64,000 nucleotides of DNA. Source: G963665085 sp963665085. Its GTDB lineage: Bacteria; Bacteroidota; Bacteroidia; Bacteroidales; JAAAOM01. The notes beneath the pieces were generated by a model. The model was not told the origin of the DNA and searched no databases. It worked only from the letters and a program-made list of their open reading frames with translations. Positions 26,117-34,363 of this stretch are shown piece by piece (position 1 is the stretch's first letter; the number at the start of each line of letters is the position of its first letter). A program made the translations under genes and the position numbers. The stretch is from positions 1,426,001 to 1,490,000 of the forward strand of contig CAXXXS010000001.1 of assembly GCA_963665085.2 (NCBI GenBank), written 5' to 3'.

Positions 26117-26845
26117 ATGCCGTATAGGAGATTGCCCAATACAGATGTTGCAAGAATTAAAGCATTAAAATTAGCGTATATTAAAGGAAAAGAGTTACCA
26201 CCTTTTAAGTTAGCATTTAGTCAGGCGAGTTTACAAAAGATTTTATCATTTTTACCCGCATTTGAGAAAGCTGTCCTGGAGTATAAACAAAATTATATCA
26301 AGCAGATACAAAGCAATACGAGCTATCAAAAAGAATTAAAAAAGGCAAGATTATTTATATCTCATTTTATTCAGGTAGTAAATATGGCTGTTATGCGTGG
26401 GGATATACCGGAGTCTGTTAAGAGTTTCTATGAAATTGAAAAGGATGATTTTCGTGTCCCTTCATTACAAACTGAGATGGAATTAATTAATTGGGGCAGA
26501 ATAATTATTGAAGGTGAACAGAAACGAATCAGAAATGGACAAAGTCCGATTACAAATCCCACAATTGCTGTTGTAAAAGTGAGGTATGAGAAATTTGTTG
26601 AATTGCATCATTTTCAAAGTATGCTAAAACAGAATGTGCAACGGACCCAGGAGAGATTGAGTTCACTTAGAGAAGATGCTGATAGAATAATTCAACATGT
26701 TTGGAATGAAATAGAAACTACATATAATGATGAAACAGACAAATTAAAACGCTCAAAGGCAAGTTTATATGGAGTAGTTTATGTTTTTAGAAAGAATGAA
26801 TTAAACGATGTAGATTTCCATACTTCAGTGGAAGAAGCTAAGTGA
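26117..26845 (+). CDS. Conserved hypothetical cytoplasmic protein
   Basis: A 242-residue, mostly helical and highly charged protein without a signal or membrane segment. It opens with M-P-Y-R-R-L-P-N-T-D, which I recall as a conserved opening among Bacteroidota hypothetical proteins. A coiled-coil-prone stretch lies at about 170-215 (E-R-L-S-S-L-R-E-D-A-D and following). No catalytic motif or cysteine cluster is seen. It converges on the CPBP protease gene with an 8-bp overlap of the 3' ends. I do not assign a function. A candidate 6-3-6 palindrome (GTCTGA/TCAGAC, 26029-26043) lies in the upstream gap. Confidence 0.75.
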   Translation: MPYRRLPNTDVARIKALKLAYIKGKELPPFKLAFSQASLQKILSFLPAFEKAVLEYKQNYIKQIQSNTSYQKELKKARLFISHFIQVVNMAVMRGDIPESVKSFYEIEKDDFRVPSLQTEMELINWGRIIIEGEQKRIRNGQSPITNPTIAVVKVRYEKFVELHHFQSMLKQNVQRTQERLSSLREDADRIIQHVWNEIETTYNDETDKLKRSKASLYGVVYVFRKNELNDVDFHTSVEEAK

Positions 26846-27761
26846 GAGTATGCTTTTTTTCTTGTTTATAGATTTGAACAAGAATAATTGTTATTAAAAA
26901 GATACTAATTGGCAAATACATAAAAATACCATGTCCCGTGGTACCAATTTCTTCAAAATAGTTACCAATTATCCCTTTATTTATTAAGAAATATGCTGAA
27001 ACAGCCATTGCGTTATTTATAAAATGACCAATAATTGGTAACCAGATTGTTCCGCTCCAATAAAACAGATAACCAAAAATAACTCCTAAAAATAACCTTG
27101 GGAAAAATCCGTAAAACTGCATATGTAAGGCGCTAAAAAGAATGGCAGAAATCCAGATTCCCCAATGGATATTATTGAACCATTCAGTAAATTGTTTTTG
27201 TAAAATACCCCTAAACATAAATTCTTCTCCAATAGCAGGAAGAATCGCGGTCATAAAGATATTAAACAGAAAACCTCCAGTAGTATGCGTGTTAAGAAAT
27301 AACTCTGTTAGTTTCATTGCATTATCTTCCATAGACTTCATCCAGGTTTCAAGGCCACTGAATGAGCTGGGTAGATTCATTTTTGAATTCATTTCCGCCA
27401 GAAAGTTAATAAAAGGGGGCATTGCAATAATTAGAAGAATTGCAGTAAGTAAAAAAGAAATGCCTTTGGGAGCAACATCTAATTTAAGGTATGATTGGGT
27501 ACTATTTCCAAAAAGAAGAGCGATAATTAATGGAGGGACTACAAATAGTCCAATACTCTGAAAGGTCTGGAAAAATTTAAGAATTGGCACATTTTCTTTA
27601 GAATAAACAGCAGCTTTGGCAATAATTTCAAGAAAGCCTCCCTCAAAAATAAGCATTCCCAGTACTGAACTTAAAAATATGGTTATCATAAAAACGGAGA
27701 AAATAATAAATAAGCTAAACAGTATTTTTAAACCGGGGGATGTGTTTTTATATTTTTCCAT
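26838..27761 (-). CDS. CPBP family intramembrane metalloprotease
   Basis: A 307-residue membrane protein with about eight helices. The CPBP (Abi/Rce1-like) motif is E-E-F-M-F-R-G near residue 180 (EExxxR), followed by F-x-x-x-H (F-S-A-L-H-M-Q-F-Y) and a later H-F-I-N-N-A. These residues form the intramembrane glutamic protease active site. I start at M-E-K-Y-K; an in-frame start ten codons upstream is possible. CPBP proteases act on prenylated or bacteriocin-related peptides or on membrane proteins, but no partner lies nearby. The 3' end overlaps the convergent hypothetical gene by 8 bp. Confidence 0.9.
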   Translation of the reverse strand: MEKYKNTSPGLKILFSLFIIFSVFMITIFLSSVLGMLIFEGGFLEIIAKAAVYSKENVPILKFFQTFQSIGLFVVPPLIIALLFGNSTQSYLKLDVAPKGISFLLTAILLIIAMPPFINFLAEMNSKMNLPSSFSGLETWMKSMEDNAMKLTELFLNTHTTGGFLFNIFMTAILPAIGEEFMFRGILQKQFTEWFNNIHWGIWISAILFSALHMQFYGFFPRLFLGVIFGYLFYWSGTIWLPIIGHFINNAMAVSAYFLINKGIIGNYFEEIGTTGHGIFMYLPISIFLITIILVQIYKQEKKHTLT

Positions 27762-27890
27762 TCTTTTATTATTCTTAAGTAGAAGTCCCAAAAATAAATA
27801 AACTTTTATAATTGGTTTAATTCAAGAAAAATATGTTGAAAATAATCTTTAACAATAGAAGTTTTTTAATGTATCTCAATATAGGAGGAT

Positions 27891-27933
27891 ATAAAAAACC
27901 CATCGGTATTAGTTTTACTGATGGGTTTTTTAT
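27891..27933 (-). terminator. Rho-independent terminator (usable in both directions)
   Basis: ATAAAAAACCCATC-GGTA (from 27891) pairs with TACTGATGGGTTTTTTAT (27916-27933). T tracts border the stem on both strands. It lies 18 bp past the DUF5009 gene stop and ends that minus-strand operon. Confidence 0.9.
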
Positions 27934-27950
27934 ATGTAATATCTTACTAG

Positions 27951-29069
27951 TTATACCTTAAGAAATATTTTCTTCTTATATAGGATATAGAGGAATGTCC
28001 ATACGCAAAGTATGTGGGCGATATTAAAATAGATACTCTGATTTAATGGATCAAGCGTTGAAATAATTCCACCGAAAAAGAATTTTGTAGGACGATAAAA
28101 ATCTATGACATCACCTTGTAACATATAAATTGTAATGGAATTTAATCCTATCACTTTAAAAGGGAATGCCCATTTTTTTAATCCCCATGCATCAATTATT
28201 ATATAAAAGACAGAAAGAAAGATGAGGCTCCATCCACCAGCAAAAAGGACAAATGAACTTGACCAAAGATTTTTGTTGATTGGAAAATCAAGGTTCCATA
28301 ATTTAGCCAATCCCAGTGATACTAATCCTGCAAGAAGTATAATCAACCCTTTTTTAAGTTTGGTAAGATTGAATTTATCGTCCATCAGGAAGTTTCCTGT
28401 TAATGCTCCTAACAAAGCGGTTGATATGGCGGGAATATTTGATAATATTCCTTCAGGATCATGAATTGTTTTATGAAGCCTTCCAGGTAAAATCATTCGA
28501 TCGATATAACTTGCCAGGTTACCTTCCATAGATAGATCGCCTGCTCCATGCCCCGGGACGGGTATAAATTTCATCATTAACCAGTATAAAATCAGGAAAC
28601 CCGAGAACCAGTAAATTTGTGTCCTGGGTTTTGAATTAAATACAATAATTGCAGCAAAAAACCATGCGATACCAATTCTTGACAGAACACTTGCATAACG
28701 CATTTCTTCCCATTTAAAATCCAATAAATTGTTATGGATAGCTCCAAGTAAAATAAGAAGGAGTAGTCTTGTAAAGGCATGTTTATAGAACTTTTTACTG
28801 CTTTCTCCTTTTGCTCTTCTTTTTTGAATTGAAAAGGGTAACGATACACCTGCAATAAAAAGGAAAAGGGGGAATATCATATCATAAAATACAAAGCCAT
28901 CCCAAGGAACGTGTTCCATTTGTTCTGCAGCCCAGTAAGTGAAATTTGTGTTTTTTGCTTTATCCAAAGCAAAGATTATCCCTTCCCCGCCGGCAATCCA
29001 GAACATATCAAATCCTCGAAGTGCATCAAGGGATTCAAGCCTGTTTGATGTGAAGTTTTCTTTTGACAT
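27951..29069 (-). CDS. DUF5009 / NagX-like membrane acyltransferase protein
   Basis: A 372-residue protein with about ten membrane helices. The opening R-L-E-S-L-D-A-L-R-G-F-D-M-F-W-I and following F-P-L-F-L-F-I-A-G-V-S are typical of the DUF5009/heparan-alpha-glucosaminide N-acetyltransferase-like family. These relatives are thought to move or acylate amino sugars at the inner membrane. The gene follows a DUF1080 protein and a ROK sugar kinase on the same strand, 10 bp from its neighbour, so it probably belongs to a sugar-salvage operon. Substrate is inferred only from family. Confidence 0.85.
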   Translation of the reverse strand: MSKENFTSNRLESLDALRGFDMFWIAGGEGIIFALDKAKNTNFTYWAAEQMEHVPWDGFVFYDMIFPLFLFIAGVSLPFSIQKRRAKGESSKKFYKHAFTRLLLLILLGAIHNNLLDFKWEEMRYASVLSRIGIAWFFAAIIVFNSKPRTQIYWFSGFLILYWLMMKFIPVPGHGAGDLSMEGNLASYIDRMILPGRLHKTIHDPEGILSNIPAISTALLGALTGNFLMDDKFNLTKLKKGLIILLAGLVSLGLAKLWNLDFPINKNLWSSSFVLFAGGWSLIFLSVFYIIIDAWGLKKWAFPFKVIGLNSITIYMLQGDVIDFYRPTKFFFGGIISTLDPLNQSIYFNIAHILCVWTFLYILYKKKIFLKV

Positions 29070-29079
29070 AGCTGTTGGT

Positions 29080-29844
29080 TTACAATTCTTTTATTTTGAT
29101 GTTTCTGAAATAGACTTTGTTGCCATGATCCTGAAGGCCAATATGCCCTTTTGAGGCAGTTCCGTATTTTGGATAATCATCCCATTTACCGGAATTTCTT
29201 AATTGATACCATTCATCAGTCCATTGTTTGTACTCAAGAATAAATTCTCCATTTAGATAATGTTGGACTAAACTATCATTCACTACAATCTTACTTGAGT
29301 TATATTCACCCACAGGCATTAATTTTTTGTTTTCATTAGGAAGGTGCATAGCATAATTAGCTCCTGCCTTTTGCCATTCTTCCAATTCACCAGGCCACGT
29401 TACTTCATCTATTAATTGATATTCTGGTGCTACTGCATAAATAGCATCAACATCATCTTCAACAGCGTTAAAGAAAATACCGGAGTTAGCACCTTCAGAT
29501 ACTTTCCATTCAAGATATAATTCGAAATTATCGTATTCATCAATCGTGATTATGTCATTGGCATGATCACCTCCCTGGCCAAGGGCAATAAGTTCACCAT
29601 CTTTAACCTCCCAGCCAATAAGTGTGTCTGATTTGAAATTTCTCCATCCGTTGGTAGTTTCACCATCAAAAAGCAATTTCCATCCTTCTTGTTTTTCTTG
29701 CTCAGAGAGTTGATTGACCAAAGGTTTTTCTGTTTCTGAACTTTCTGTGTTTCCAACTTTTCCGGAATTTTTGCATTGACTTAGCGAGAAACATGTTATG
29801 GCACCGATAAGCGCCAGGTTGATAATTGCTTTTATGTTTTTCAT
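29080..29844 (-). CDS. DUF1080 (3-keto-disaccharide hydrolase-like) lipoprotein
   Basis: A 254-residue protein with a lipoprotein signal ending L-S-Q-C (Cys24). Residues about 50-254 are a concanavalin-like beta-sandwich of the DUF1080 family, with typical W-K-L-L-F-D-G-E-T-T-N-G-W and Y-x-x-F-E-L-Y-L-E-W-K segments and the ending H-I-G-L-Q-D-H-G-N-x-V-Y-F-R-N-I-K. Some members hydrolyse 3-keto-glycosides made by oxidoreductases; this is family knowledge. No oxidoreductase of that route is adjacent. It sits between a ROK kinase and the DUF5009 gene in one unit. Confidence 0.88.
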   Translation of the reverse strand: MKNIKAIINLALIGAITCFSLSQCKNSGKVGNTESSETEKPLVNQLSEQEKQEGWKLLFDGETTNGWRNFKSDTLIGWEVKDGELIALGQGGDHANDIITIDEYDNFELYLEWKVSEGANSGIFFNAVEDDVDAIYAVAPEYQLIDEVTWPGELEEWQKAGANYAMHLPNENKKLMPVGEYNSSKIVVNDSLVQHYLNGEFILEYKQWTDEWYQLRNSGKWDDYPKYGTASKGHIGLQDHGNKVYFRNIKIKEL

Positions 29845-29882
29845 AATTTAAGTTTGAGGATTACTATTATTTAGAGATATAC

Positions 29883-30827
29883 TTATTTTAAATCAAGGGC
29901 AAATTTGGCTGCTCCAATAACACCAGCTTTAACTTCAAGAGTAGCTTTTACAACATTAATATTTCTTTTTTCAGCATCGAAGACTTGTTTTGCCAGGGAT
30001 TCTTTTAATGTTTTCTCAAAGACGCCCCATGCATTAGAAATTCCTCCGCCAATAATAAAATTTGTTACTCCAAGGGTATTAGAGATATTAGCCATGCCTG
30101 TAGCCAGACCATTAATCCCTTCTTTAATAACATCAAGGGCAACCGGATCTTTTTCTTTTGCCAATGTAGCCAATAACAAGGGCGTGATATTTTCTTCTGG
30201 ATATGAACTTAATTTTGTTGTTTTACCTTTTTTTAGATGATTTTTTGAGAGTTGTAAAAGGCCATATCTGCTAAAATAAGTTTCAACACATCCTCTTCTT
30301 CCGCAAGAACATAATGCACCATCAAGGTTAACAACCATATGGCCAAATTCTCCTGAAATATTATTTATTTCCAGTAGTTTTTTATTTACGACCAATGCTC
30401 CTCCTACACCCGATCCCAGTGTAATCATAAAAGCATCGTTAAATAGTTTTCCGGAACCAACCCATGTTTCACCAAGGGCAGCTAAATCAGCATCGTTTTT
30501 AATAACCACCGGCATATTTAATGCAGTAGAAAGTGCACTACGAAATGGATATCCTTCCCATCCCGGTAAATTTGCAGCTTGAATAATTGTTCCTTTTTTC
30601 TGATCAAAGATTCCGGGAAGACCTACAACCAAAGTTTTATTTACAGGTTTTGCTTCGAAGGTTTTTTCGAGCTCGTTTAAGGCATTAATAATTCTTGAAA
30701 TGGCTTTTTCAGGGCCAGAAGAAGGATTTGTATTTAACATATGCTCTTCCATTACATTACCATCTAATGAAAGTGCCCCAATATTAATTGTTGTTCCCCC
30801 AAGATCGATACCAATAATATATTCCAT
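29883..30827 (-). CDS. ROK family sugar kinase
   Basis: A 314-residue kinase of the ROK family. The phosphate-binding motif is G-I-D-L-G-G-T-T (residues 5-12). The catalytic Asp lies in K-N-D-A-D-L-A-A-L-G-E. The zinc site is C-S-C-G-R-R-G-C-V-E with the upstream G-E-F-G-H. There is no N-terminal winged helix, so it is a kinase and not a repressor. Glucose or N-acetylglucosamine/mannosamine is the likely substrate. It is the first gene of the minus-strand unit with DUF1080 and DUF5009, and presumably phosphorylates the sugar released or imported there. Confidence 0.9.
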   Translation of the reverse strand: MEYIIGIDLGGTTINIGALSLDGNVMEEHMLNTNPSSGPEKAISRIINALNELEKTFEAKPVNKTLVVGLPGIFDQKKGTIIQAANLPGWEGYPFRSALSTALNMPVVIKNDADLAALGETWVGSGKLFNDAFMITLGSGVGGALVVNKKLLEINNISGEFGHMVVNLDGALCSCGRRGCVETYFSRYGLLQLSKNHLKKGKTTKLSSYPEENITPLLLATLAKEKDPVALDVIKEGINGLATGMANISNTLGVTNFIIGGGISNAWGVFEKTLKESLAKQVFDAEKRNINVVKATLEVKAGVIGAAKFALDLK

Positions 30828-30944
30828 AATCTTTCTTCCTATTTTTTCAGTAATTATTTATGAAGCATAAATCTATCATATAATTGCAGAAACTTTATTA
30901 TACCACAAGTGTGCTAATTTTAAATATTTTAATGAACGACCGAT

Positions 30945-30969
30945 AGTTTGTTCAATGAATGAACAAACT
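30945..30969. promoter_or_regulatory. 10-5-10 inverted repeat in a divergent intergenic region
   Basis: AGTTTGTTCA (30945-30954) and TGAACAAACT (30960-30969) are perfect inverted copies around ATGAA. A further TGAAC half-site lies at about 30933. The gap separates the divergent ROK-kinase operon and dusB, so this may be an operator; a hairpin role is possible. Confidence 0.45.
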
Positions 30970-31032
30970 TAGAAATTTGTTTCCAATATTTCAAGTCTTT
31001 TTTGTTTTTTTGTAACGGATTAAAGTAATGTG

Positions 31033-32007
31033 ATGAAGATTGGAAATATAGAGTTAGGGGAGCGCCCATTATTTTTGGCACCAATGGAAGATGTAACAGA
31101 TCCATCATTTCGTTATATCTGTAAAAGGTTTGGGGCAAATGTTGTGTATACCGAGTTTGTAGCCAGTGAGGCATTGATAAGAAACATTAAAAAAACAGAA
31201 AAGAAGCTGGAAATCAATGATTTTGAAAGGCCTGTAGGGATTCAGATATATGGGCATATTCTTGAATCAATGGTTGAAGCAGCAAAGATTGTAGAGACAG
31301 TTAAACCAGATATTATAGATATAAACTATGGATGCCCGGTTAGAAAAATTGCTACTCGCGGTGCTGGCGCAGGTTTACTTCAGAACATTCCTTTGATGAT
31401 AGAGATGACGGCTGAAATAGTAAAGGCAGTAAAAACTCCGGTTACAGTAAAAACCCGTTTGGGGTGGGACGATGATTCAAAAGAAATTGTTGATATAGCA
31501 GAACGGCTGCAGGATGTTGGAATAAAAGCATTAACTATCCATGGAAGAACAAGGTCACAGTTTTACCGGGGCGAAGCAGATTGGACGTTAATCCGTGAAG
31601 TAAAAGATAATCCCAGGATGTTTATTCCTATTATTGGGAATGGAGACATTGATTCTCCCCAAAAAGCAAAAGAGTATTTTGAAAAGTATAAAGTTGACGG
31701 GATGATGATAGGTCGATCTTCAGTAGGGAGGCCATGGATTTTTAGAGATATCCATTCTTATCTTAAAGATAATACATTACTTCCTGAACCTTCATTGAAT
31801 GAAAAAGTTGATTTGGCAAAAGAACACTTTACCAAATCGTATGAGATAAAAGGAGATAAAGTTGGTATCTATGAAATGCGCAAACATTTCTCAAATTATT
31901 TTAAAGGCTTGCCGGATTTTAAGGATCTGAGACTTAAATTGCTTACTGAAACAGATTATGATAAAATATTAGGCCTTTTAGAAACGATACGGGAGAGATA
32001 TTCATAA
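31033..32007 (+). CDS. dusB: tRNA-dihydrouridine synthase
   Basis: A 324-residue flavin enzyme that reduces uridines in tRNA D-loops. The FMN barrel opens with L-A-P-M-E-D-V-T-D, and the catalytic Cys lies in N-Y-G-C-P-V-R-K-I near residue 100. Later come R-L-G-W-D-D and H-G-R-T-R-S-Q, and the phosphate-binding G-N-G-D-I plus M-I-G-R-S-S-V-G-R-P-W. I start at the ATG at 31033; a GTG lies just before it at 31030. It is a single gene upstream of the polysaccharide locus and is not obviously linked to it. The symbol follows the DusB-type G-R-P-W ending. Confidence 0.92.
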   Translation: MKIGNIELGERPLFLAPMEDVTDPSFRYICKRFGANVVYTEFVASEALIRNIKKTEKKLEINDFERPVGIQIYGHILESMVEAAKIVETVKPDIIDINYGCPVRKIATRGAGAGLLQNIPLMIEMTAEIVKAVKTPVTVKTRLGWDDDSKEIVDIAERLQDVGIKALTIHGRTRSQFYRGEADWTLIREVKDNPRMFIPIIGNGDIDSPQKAKEYFEKYKVDGMMIGRSSVGRPWIFRDIHSYLKDNTLLPEPSLNEKVDLAKEHFTKSYEIKGDKVGIYEMRKHFSNYFKGLPDFKDLRLKLLTETDYDKILGLLETIRERYS

Positions 32008-32110
32008 TATTTAGGAGGTACTATGTTGTTTCCTGTGTTTATCCAAACGTAAAAGAAACATTTTGCTTTAACGTAGATTAATATCAATAAAAAGGGTTTT
32101 AGATTTTTTT

Positions 32111-32118
32111 TATCTTTG
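32111..32118 (+). promoter_or_regulatory. Candidate -7 element of the ECF sigma gene
   Basis: TATCTTTG matches TAnnTTTG exactly and lies 37 bp before the sigma-factor ATG. No good -33 element is seen at 19-21 bp, so the call is tentative. Confidence 0.35.
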
Positions 32119-32155
32119 GCTGTTTCACAGGACTAACTTTTTTATAACACTTTAA

Positions 32156-32731
32156 ATGCCATTAGATAAAAAAATAATAAAAAGATTTACGCAAGGAGAT
32201 ACAGAGGCATTTGATATCATTTATAAACAATTTAGTAAGAAAATATATCATTTTACATTAGGCTTAGTAAAAGATGAGAATATTTCAAAGGATTTAGTGC
32301 AGGAAATATTTGTTAGCCTTTGGGAAAAAAGTGATAGTGTAAATCTTGAATTGAACTTTGATAATTATATTTTTACTATTACCTATAATGCTATTAGAAA
32401 ATATTTCAGACGTAAATCAATAGAAGCAAAAGCGTTTAATTATTTTCTTAAAAATTCTCCAGAATATATTGATAATGGTGATGATGTTATAATTTTTAAG
32501 GAATTGATGGAAATTGCAAACAAAGCCATAGAGAATCTTCCTCCTCAACGAAAAAAGGTTTATACGATGAGTAAACAGGAAGGATTAAAAATAAAAGAGA
32601 TTGCTAATAAACTTAATATATCTCCACGCACCGCTGAAAACCATCTTGCAAATGCTTTAAAATATTTGAAGGAAGAATTAGCAGGACTTTCACTTCTTTC
32701 ATTATTATTTTTCTACTTATTTATAAAATAG
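32156..32731 (+). CDS. ECF-type RNA polymerase sigma factor
   Basis: A 191-residue extracytoplasmic-function sigma factor. Region 2 (about 8-75) holds F-D-I-I-Y-K-Q-F and D-L-V-Q-E-I-F-V-S-L-W. Region 4 (about 120-175) holds L-P-P-Q-R-K-K-V-Y and the helix-turn-helix I-S-P-R-T-A-E-N-H-L. A short hydrophobic C-terminal tail (L-L-S-L-L-F-F-Y-L-F) follows. The next gene is a FecR anti-sigma factor and then a SusC with an STN domain. This is the standard trans-envelope signalling set that activates glycan-uptake genes when the outer-membrane receptor is loaded. Target promoters are not identified here. Confidence 0.95.
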   Translation: MPLDKKIIKRFTQGDTEAFDIIYKQFSKKIYHFTLGLVKDENISKDLVQEIFVSLWEKSDSVNLELNFDNYIFTITYNAIRKYFRRKSIEAKAFNYFLKNSPEYIDNGDDVIIFKELMEIANKAIENLPPQRKKVYTMSKQEGLKIKEIANKLNISPRTAENHLANALKYLKEELAGLSLLSLLFFYLFIK

Positions 32732-32931
32732 CTGCAATTTTATTTGTTGGATAAGTATATAATTATCAATTAATTATAATAGCTAAATCATTTAACAATG
32801 ATTTTTTTCTTATCCATGAGTAGGTAGTTTTATATCTTCAAGGATATATATTATTAAATAACTTGAGATAATTGAACGGAAGCGATGTCAAGAAATTGAC
32901 GAATAGGCTTCCAATTAAATTTTATGCATCG

Positions 32932-34155
32932 ATGAGTTTGAGGCAAAGTAATTTAGAATATAGTGCGTTAAAGAAATACTTTGATGGAAAATCTTCAAAA
33001 GAAGAAGATGAATTAATGAAGAAATGGCTTTCTGGTTTTGATGAAGAATATAGGCATGAGAATTTTTTACATTTACTTTGGAATGGATTTAAACCAGAAG
33101 AAAAAAATGAAGATGTAGATTTAAGTCCGTTGCTTGATAAGATTCACCATACAATTCATTTACGGAATGGAAATATAACAAAGACAAAAAGACTAGCTCC
33201 TCATTCAAAACCTAAGATTGAATTCAATCTCTTACTAAAGAATTTAGGGCGGGTTGCAGCTATTTTTTTACTGCCTGTTATGGTTTATCTGAGTTGGGAA
33301 ATGTATAGTCAAAAAGCCTGGATAGAAAATCAGGCGGATATAGTTTATTATGAAATACGTTCACCTCAAGGAGCACAGAGTCAGTTTGAATTACCAGATG
33401 GAACTACAGGTAATTTGAATAATGGAAGCCGTTTAAAGTATCCGTCTAAGTTTACAGGGAAAAATCGGGAAATAGAATTGTATGGAGAGGCATACCTGGA
33501 TGTGAAACATAGCAAGAGCCATCCTTTTATTGTGCATACAGCCGGATTAGATGTTAAAGTTCTTGGAACAAGTCTAAATATTTATTCATATCCGGATGAA
33601 GAATATCAGGAAGTTTCTCTTAAATCCGGTTCTATTGAATTAATTAGGGAAGAAGAAGACAGAGAAGTTGTTATTGCTAAAATGAAACCGGGTCAACATG
33701 CCGTATATAATTTTGGAGACACCAAAAATTCAACAATTAAGAAAAATACGGAAAAGGAGTTAGTTGTTCTTAAAGATAAGGAGCAATTGCAAAAAATTGC
33801 CCCAAAACTAAAATCGAACCAACAGGCAATGGTTAATATTCATGGAGGAGAATTATATATGGAATATGCAGATATAGACCGTTATACAGGGTGGACAGAA
33901 GGTAAACTCATATTAAGAAATGAACCCTTGGATATTATGCTGAAAAGAATTGGAAGATGGTATGGGGTGAAATTTAATATAAATGCACAAAATATAAATA
34001 AATATACGTACTGGGCCACATTTGAGGAGGAAAATATTGAAGAGGTATTAAAACTTTTATCTCTAACAGGGCCATTAAAATTTGAGATATTACCCAGGCA
34101 AAAGGTGAAAGACGGGTCATACAAAATACAAGAAATAGATGTATCAATAAAATAG
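32932..34155 (+). CDS. FecR family anti-sigma factor
   Basis: A 407-residue protein. The cytoplasmic N-terminal part (about 1-110) would bind the ECF sigma factor. One membrane helix follows near residue 120-138 (A-A-I-F-L-L-P-V-M-V-Y-L). The periplasmic part holds the FecR domain with P-D-G-T-T-G-N-L-N-N-G-S and F-x-V-H-T-A-G-L-D-V-K-V-L-G-T, and a C-terminal STN-like segment near I-D-R-Y-T-G-W. I use the ATG at 32932; an upstream TTG frame at 32872 adds a weak N-terminus. It should relay the state of the SusC STN domain to the sigma factor. Confidence 0.93.
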   Translation: MSLRQSNLEYSALKKYFDGKSSKEEDELMKKWLSGFDEEYRHENFLHLLWNGFKPEEKNEDVDLSPLLDKIHHTIHLRNGNITKTKRLAPHSKPKIEFNLLLKNLGRVAAIFLLPVMVYLSWEMYSQKAWIENQADIVYYEIRSPQGAQSQFELPDGTTGNLNNGSRLKYPSKFTGKNREIELYGEAYLDVKHSKSHPFIVHTAGLDVKVLGTSLNIYSYPDEEYQEVSLKSGSIELIREEEDREVVIAKMKPGQHAVYNFGDTKNSTIKKNTEKELVVLKDKEQLQKIAPKLKSNQQAMVNIHGGELYMEYADIDRYTGWTEGKLILRNEPLDIMLKRIGRWYGVKFNINAQNINKYTYWATFEEENIEEVLKLLSLTGPLKFEILPRQKVKDGSYKIQEIDVSIK

Positions 34156-34286
34156 AAGAATGAAAATTATTACTAACTAAATCTGTTGCTTATGAAATAA
34201 ATACTAACTAAAGGATTGAAAGAAAAAAACTACCTGCCAATTTTAAAAGCTAATATTCATAACAATTATAGTGAAATGTTAAAATA

Positions 34287-34314
34287 AAGGGAAAGTGCAG
34301 CAACACTTCCCCTT
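34287..34314. terminator. Hairpin between fecR and susC
   Basis: AAGGGAAAGTG (34287-34297) pairs with CACTTCCCCTT (34304-34314) over a six-base loop with one mismatch. It sits in the 208-bp gap and could separate regulator and structural transcripts or protect mRNA. The tail is not T-rich, so terminator strength is uncertain. Confidence 0.45.
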
Positions 34315-34363
34315 CAATTTATGGCTTTAACACTAACAACGAGAACAAAAATTTTTTTGGTTA

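Noticed and set aside
34156..34363. Possible small gene in the fecR-susC gap
   Set aside because: No frame of useful length; the gap is explained by a hairpin and a presumed promoter for susC.
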